Assembly: GCF_036488675.1 (NCBI RefSeq)
Contig: NZ_CP133148.1
Location: 2,294,001-2,358,000, forward strand
DNA: 64,000 nucleotides
Direction of reading: 5' to 3'
Source of the DNA: Sinorhizobium chiapasense
GTDB lineage: Bacteria; Pseudomonadota; Alphaproteobacteria; Rhizobiales; Rhizobiaceae
The position numbers were made by a program, and so were the translations under genes. Numbering within the stretch: position 1 is the stretch's first letter; each line of letters opens with the position of its first letter. Positions 60,874-64,000 of the stretch are shown piece after piece. Under the pieces are notes generated by a model, which did not search any database, had not been told where the DNA came from, and worked only from the letters and a program-made list of their open reading frames with translations.

Positions 60874-61520
60874 CCGAGACAGGCGACCGGCGGCCGCTCG
60901 CAAGCCGCAACACGCGCTGGGCCGGCGCGATCGCCCGATGGATGGCGGCGCAGGCGATCACGCCCAACCAGATCTCGCAGGCGAGCATGGTAGCCGCAGC
61001 CCTCGCCGGCGGCGCGTTCTTCCTGGCGGGCCAGAGCATGGGCGCGTCGCGGATCGTCTACCTGCTTTCGGCGGCCTTGTTCTGCCAGCTCCGGCTGCTC
61101 TGCAACCTCTTCGACGGCATGGTCGCCGTCGAGGGCGGCAAGGGCGAGCCGGATGGCCCCTTCTGGAACGAGTTTCCGGATCGTGTCGCCGACCTCTTGA
61201 TACTCACGGGGCTCGGCTATGGCATCGGCGCGCCGGGCCTCGGCTGGGCGGCTGCCGCCTTGGCCGTCCTCACCGCCTATGTCCGCGAGCTTGGCCGCGC
61301 CACCGGAAACCCGAGCGATTTTTCCGGGCCGATGGCCAAGCAGCACCGCATGGCGACGGTCACCGCCGCCGCAGTCATTTCCATCTTCGAGCCCCTGTGG
61401 CAGGGCCACAACGAGGTGCTGACGATCGCTCTTTGGGTGGTCGCCCTCGGCGCGGCGCTGACGGCGTTCCGCCGCGGACGGACATTGGTCCGCCGGCTGA
61501 AAGAGCCGGGCGAGCACTGA
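60870..61520 (+). CDS. CDP-alcohol phosphatidyltransferase family protein
   Basis: 216 residues with about six helices. CNLFDGMVAVEGGKGEPDGP followed by FWNEFPDRVADLLILTG is the CDP-alcohol phosphotransferase motif in the variant with NE...DR..D; the first DG pair and the last two Asp are present, while the usual AR after DG is replaced by AV. It transfers an alcohol to CDP-diacylglycerol, giving a phospholipid such as a glycerol-, inositol- or choline-type lipid. Last gene of the operon with PlsC and CdsA homologues; the head group is unknown. Confidence 0.85.
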   Translation: MTETGDRRPLASRNTRWAGAIARWMAAQAITPNQISQASMVAAALAGGAFFLAGQSMGASRIVYLLSAALFCQLRLLCNLFDGMVAVEGGKGEPDGPFWNEFPDRVADLLILTGLGYGIGAPGLGWAAAALAVLTAYVRELGRATGNPSDFSGPMAKQHRMATVTAAAVISIFEPLWQGHNEVLTIALWVVALGAALTAFRRGRTLVRRLKEPGEH

Positions 61521-61534
61521 TCCAACCACTGTCG

Positions 61535-61680
61535 GTCGGCCCGCGGAAGGCTGCGGCAAAGTGCATGCGGCTCAATCCCACCTCGCACGCCATGTCGCCA
61601 AGCGCGAGCGGCGACGAGCCGCCACGGTGCAAGCGCCGTGCGGCAGCGTCCGGCGTCTGAGCGGCCCCGCCAATGGAACC
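61535..61680 (-). pseudogene. AraC-family HTH fragment
   Basis: On the minus strand, in frame, LALGDMACEVGLSRMHFAAA then FRGPTDSGW matches the first helix-turn-helix of AraC/XylS regulators (LALADIAAEVGLSRMHFAAQFR). Neither the second HTH nor an effector domain is present, and upstream codons are not protein-like. It is a short remnant between the phospholipid operon and tetR. Confidence 0.45.
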
Positions 61681-61686
61681 ACCAGT

Positions 61687-62253
61687 TCAACCCTTCCCCG
61701 CGTGCAGCCGCGCCTCGACCCGCGCCAGCGCGCGTTCGAACACCGCCGTATCGTCGAGCGCGCGGCCGAGAACCAGTGCGCCCTGAATGGCGATCACCGC
61801 CTCTTCGGCAAGGTCGCCCGCGGTGGCCGGGTCGTTGCCGGCCCTCTCGAGAGCCATGGCGAGTGCCGCCCGCCACCCGGCAAAATAGCCACGGACCTGA
61901 TCGGCGAAGCGGTCGCGGACATTGTCGAGCGCGAAGGCGCCGACCAGACAGACACGGCGGCCGGAGCGGAAATAAGCCGCCATCGACTGGCACATGGCGC
62001 TGATCGCCGTGTGCGGGTCCTCCGCCTCGCGAAGCGGCAGGTAGACGTGCTGCTCGAACCATTGGTCGATTTCGCGGAGCACCGTCGTCGCCATCTCCTC
62101 CTTTCCGCCCGGGAAGAAGTGATAGAGGCTGCCCTTGCCGAGCCCGGTCTTCTCGCTGATGACCGAAAGGCTCGCGCCTTCGAAGCCATGCTCCCGGAAA
62201 ATCTCGGCCAGGACAGGGATGACGTCCGAGCGCTCCGCGACGGTCTTTGCCAT
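61687..62253 (-). CDS. TetR-family regulator
   Basis: 188 residues. HTH: VIPVLAEIFREHGFEGASLS and VISEKTGLGKGSLYHFFPGG, the YcdC/LfrR-like group. The C-terminal domain (RRVCLVGAFALDNVRDRFAD) is the ligand-binding part common in regulators of reductase or NTF2-like genes. It begins four bases after the stop of the NTF2-like gene and is therefore in its operon, so it probably autoregulates from the operator at 62750-62784. Confidence 0.87.
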   Translation of the reverse strand: MAKTVAERSDVIPVLAEIFREHGFEGASLSVISEKTGLGKGSLYHFFPGGKEEMATTVLREIDQWFEQHVYLPLREAEDPHTAISAMCQSMAAYFRSGRRVCLVGAFALDNVRDRFADQVRGYFAGWRAALAMALERAGNDPATAGDLAEEAVIAIQGALVLGRALDDTAVFERALARVEARLHAGKG

Positions 62254-62257
62254 GATG

Positions 62258-62731
62258 TTACAATCCGAGTTCCGAAAGGCCGGGATGATCCGCCGGCCGA
62301 GGCCCGGACCTGTCCCAGAAGAACTTCCGGTCCGCTTCCTTGATCGGCATGTCGTTGATGCTGGCGTAGCGCGTATGCATCAAACCGTTTTCATCGAACT
62401 CCCAGTTCTCGTTACCGTAGGCGCGATACCAGTTGCCGGAGTCATCGCGATGCTCATAGGCGAAGCGCACCGCGATGCGGTTGCCGTCATGCGCCCAAAG
62501 CTCTTTGATCAGGCGATATTCGAGCTCCTTATTCCACTTGCGCGTCAGGAAAGCGACAATCGCCTCACGGCCCTCCACGAATTCAGCGCGGTTGCGCCAA
62601 TGGCTGTCGACGGTATAGGCGCGCGACACCCTTTCCGGATCGCAGCTGTTCCAGCCGTCTTCGGCCGCACGGATCTTTTGAATGGCCGTCTCGCGGGTGA
62701 AAGGCGGCAGCGGCGGGCGTTGTTCGGACAT
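62258..62731 (-). CDS. NTF2-like protein (DUF1348)
   Basis: 157 residues. [60 protein letters not shown] and [20 protein letters not shown] match DUF1348, a cone-shaped alpha+beta fold of the SnoaL/NTF2 type with a central pocket. It is often found beside TetR regulators and oxidoreductases; catalytic function unknown. AAGGAG lies six bases upstream of ATG 62731. Confidence 0.87.
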   Translation of the reverse strand: MSEQRPPLPPFTRETAIQKIRAAEDGWNSCDPERVSRAYTVDSHWRNRAEFVEGREAIVAFLTRKWNKELEYRLIKELWAHDGNRIAVRFAYEHRDDSGNWYRAYGNENWEFDENGLMHTRYASINDMPIKEADRKFFWDRSGPRPADHPGLSELGL

Positions 62732-62749
62732 CTTCATCTCCTTGTTTAT

Positions 62750-62815
62750 GTACTGATCGGTAAACTGTGTATCAATCGGTACAGTCGGCACTCAACCAAG
62801 TCAATGCCGACGTTT
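62750..62815 (-). promoter_or_regulatory. Promoter and TetR-type operator of the NTF2-tetR operon
   Basis: TGTACTGAT (62750-62758) and ATCGGTACA (62776-62784) form an inverted repeat with one mismatch; TGATCGGTA/CAATCGGTA are overlapping direct repeats. On the minus strand TTGACT lies about 17 bases before TACCGA, a plausible -35/-10 pair overlapped by the operator. Confidence 0.5.
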
Positions 62816-62983
62816 CGCGCACCGCCAATTTGTCGTGCGAATTTGAAAAACACTTAGCGCCAGGAATGCGGTCACGCTGAAAGCTCCTTGCCGTTTCGGC
62901 ACGGACCGGCGTGATCGGGCGGGTGTGCAAAAATTCGTTGGGCCTTGCTGTCGGAAGCGGCGAAGCGGAAGCGTCCTAGATAG

Positions 62984-62998
62984 AACCGGATACCGGTT
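62984..62998. promoter_or_regulatory. Perfect palindrome upstream of the VOC gene
   Basis: AACCGGATACCGGTT, six-base arms around ATA, ends 27 bases before the ATG of the VOC-family gene. Candidate repressor site. Confidence 0.45.
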
Positions 62999-63025
62999 GA
63001 GATACGCAAACAGGAGGCTTTCCCC

Positions 63026-63502
63026 ATGTCCAAGGTCATCTCTCACCTCTGGTTCGCCGAGAACGCCCGTGAGGCCGTGAAATTCTACGTGTCGGTCATC
63101 CCGAACTCCTCGATCGGTCGCGAAACGACTATTCCCGCCGAGACGCCGAGCGGCCCTCCCGGCAGCGTATCGATCATCGAATTCAAGCTGGACGGTCAGG
63201 CTTTCATCGCGCTCGAAGCCGGCCCGCTCGACCCCTTCAACCATTCCTTCTCGATCCAGGTCGAATGCGACAGCCAGCAGGACGTCGACCGCATCTGGGA
63301 CGCCTTCATCGGCAACGGCGGCGAGGCAGAGCAGTGCGGCTGGCTGAAGGACCGCTGGGGGCTCTCCTGGCAGATCGTGCCGCGTGCGCTCGGCGAAATG
63401 GTCGCCCACCCGGACCGCGAACGTGCCAAGCGTGCAACGGAAGCGATGCTCGCCATGGTCAAGATCGACGTCGCCGCGCTCGAACGCGCCTTTAACGGCT
63501 AG
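63026..63502 (+). CDS. VOC-superfamily protein (PhnB-like)
   Basis: 158 residues. KVISHLWFAENAREAVKFYV, IPNSSIGRETTIPAE, VSIIEFKLDGQAFIALEAGP and CGWLKDRWGLSWQIVPRALG match the PhnB/3-demethylubiquinone-methyltransferase-like group of the VOC fold, with a C-terminal helix (AKRATEAMLAMVKIDVAALE). Most such proteins are uncharacterised and lack the full Fe/Ni-binding triad. AGGAGG is nine bases upstream. Monocistronic. Confidence 0.87.
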   Translation: MSKVISHLWFAENAREAVKFYVSVIPNSSIGRETTIPAETPSGPPGSVSIIEFKLDGQAFIALEAGPLDPFNHSFSIQVECDSQQDVDRIWDAFIGNGGEAEQCGWLKDRWGLSWQIVPRALGEMVAHPDRERAKRATEAMLAMVKIDVAALERAFNG

Positions 63503-63552
63503 AGCGGGATGAGGAAAAGTGTGTGCGGTTTTCCGCCCGCACCCCGCTCTAA
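63501..63552 (+). repeat. AAAAGTGTG-type intergenic repeat
   Basis: TAGAGCGGGATGAGGAAAAG then TGTGTGCGGTTTTCCGCCCG and CACCCCGCTCTAA; AGAGCGGG/CCCGCTCT are its inverted ends, starting in the VOC gene stop codon. Confidence 0.6.
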
Positions 63553-64000
63553 CTTATTAGAATCGATCACGTTCATGATTTTAGGTCGATCCGACCTAAA
63601 ATCATCGTGATCTAGGACGCCGTGCGTTCAAATGAACGCACAAAGGACGCTCTAGCACTTTGATTCTGGAGCGTCGCATTTGCGTCGGCGCGAGCCATCT
63701 CTGCTCCCCTTTCGGGGATCGGTTGGATCGCGGCGCCGCGCACTCGTTCGGAGACGCGAAAAACTGCCTGTAACGATTTGAATTTGCGGACGATTCCTCA
63801 CGTCCCCATCTCGGTTCTGGAAGCCCCGCGGCAGGCTCAACGTTTCGGATTTTGGACTGATTGCGGAGCGACCGTCGTCGCACGGAAGACAATCGTGTTT
63901 CGTTACAGATCGCCCCTAAAAGTTACTGGACCGGCGCATTGGATTTGGCAAATATGAGCACGCAAATCCGTGAGAATTCTTTTCTAAGAATTCATTTCAG
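63503..64000. other. Repeat-rich spacer at the right edge
   Basis: About 500 bases without a gene: an AAAAGTGTG-type repeat, a long hairpin (63565-63612), then diverged RIME-like arms (GACGCCGTGCGTTCAAATGA, GGACGCTCTAGCACTTTGAT) to about 63800. The last 200 bases grow AT-rich and may hold the promoter of a gene beyond the window. Confidence 0.5.
63565..63612. repeat. Long palindrome
   Basis: GATCACG at the left pairs with CGTGATC at the right, enclosing TGATTTTAGGTCG-ATC-CGACCTAAAATCA; nearly perfect over 48 bases. It may act as a bidirectional terminator or be another small repeat. Confidence 0.6.

Overview
The window is GC-rich, densely coded alphaproteobacterial DNA. At least ten intergenic regions carry RIME-type mosaic palindromes (a hairpin arm near TTTCCTTAAATCG, then a TACAGC...GCTGTAG arm), which are typical of Sinorhizobium/Ensifer. 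The gene content agrees with Rhizobiaceae: Stf0/LpsS-like sulfotransferases, many class III cyclase domains, DUF1254 proteins, GFA proteins and GSCFA. I infer a Sinorhizobium/Ensifer-like genome; replicon and species cannot be settled from this sequence. One tRNA-Lys(CTT) gene is present. I see no rRNA, CRISPR array, integrase or replication origin.

Layout. 1-6330: surface-polysaccharide decoration genes on the minus strand (GT2 fragment, O-acyltransferase with SGNH domain, two paralogous Stf0 sulfotransferases around a hexapeptide acetyltransferase, GSCFA protein). 6590-13528: small membrane or exported proteins, tRNA-Lys, OsmC-like protein, EEP-family hydrolase, PhzF isomerase, flavin monooxygenase. 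13825-19444: a DUF4242-cyclase fusion, then a four-gene minus-strand operon (PpiC-type isomerase, HupE/UreJ, unknown exported protein, DUF3604). 19809-29518: a decayed LysR gene beside a quinone oxidoreductase, GFA protein, AI-2E-type permease, OhrR-like regulator, DMT exporter with TetR neighbour, arginase-like protein with divergent LysR, an IS481-type remnant and a secreted protein.

29640-45845 is the accessory core. It holds a compact gas-vesicle operon read right to left (gvpA-F-G-J-L-S-K, nearly every junction overlapping), preceded by a cyclase-like DUF3095 gene; Ohr peroxidase; a phosphoketolase/glucoamylase-like pair; and a membrane module in which three genes share a Cys-poor HMA-like domain, one of them a P-type ATPase, next to two tandem DUF5132 proteins with an EcfG-type general-stress promoter. 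DUF445 follows.

46026-64000: cyclase-TolB-TPR protein, Nudix and EEP hydrolases, ketopantoate-reductase family protein, Tat-exported arylsulfatase, SDR, Gfa, a DUF1254 pair with a C7 tract at the junction, an orphan solute-binding protein, a four-gene phospholipid head-group operon (PlsC, CdsA, small membrane protein, CDP-alcohol phosphotransferase), a TetR/NTF2-like pair and a VOC-family protein.

The most unusual content is the minimal actinobacterial-order gas-vesicle cluster and the neighbouring HMA/DUF5132/P-type-ATPase module. Shared regulatory motifs tie the separated ohrR-like and ohr genes together.
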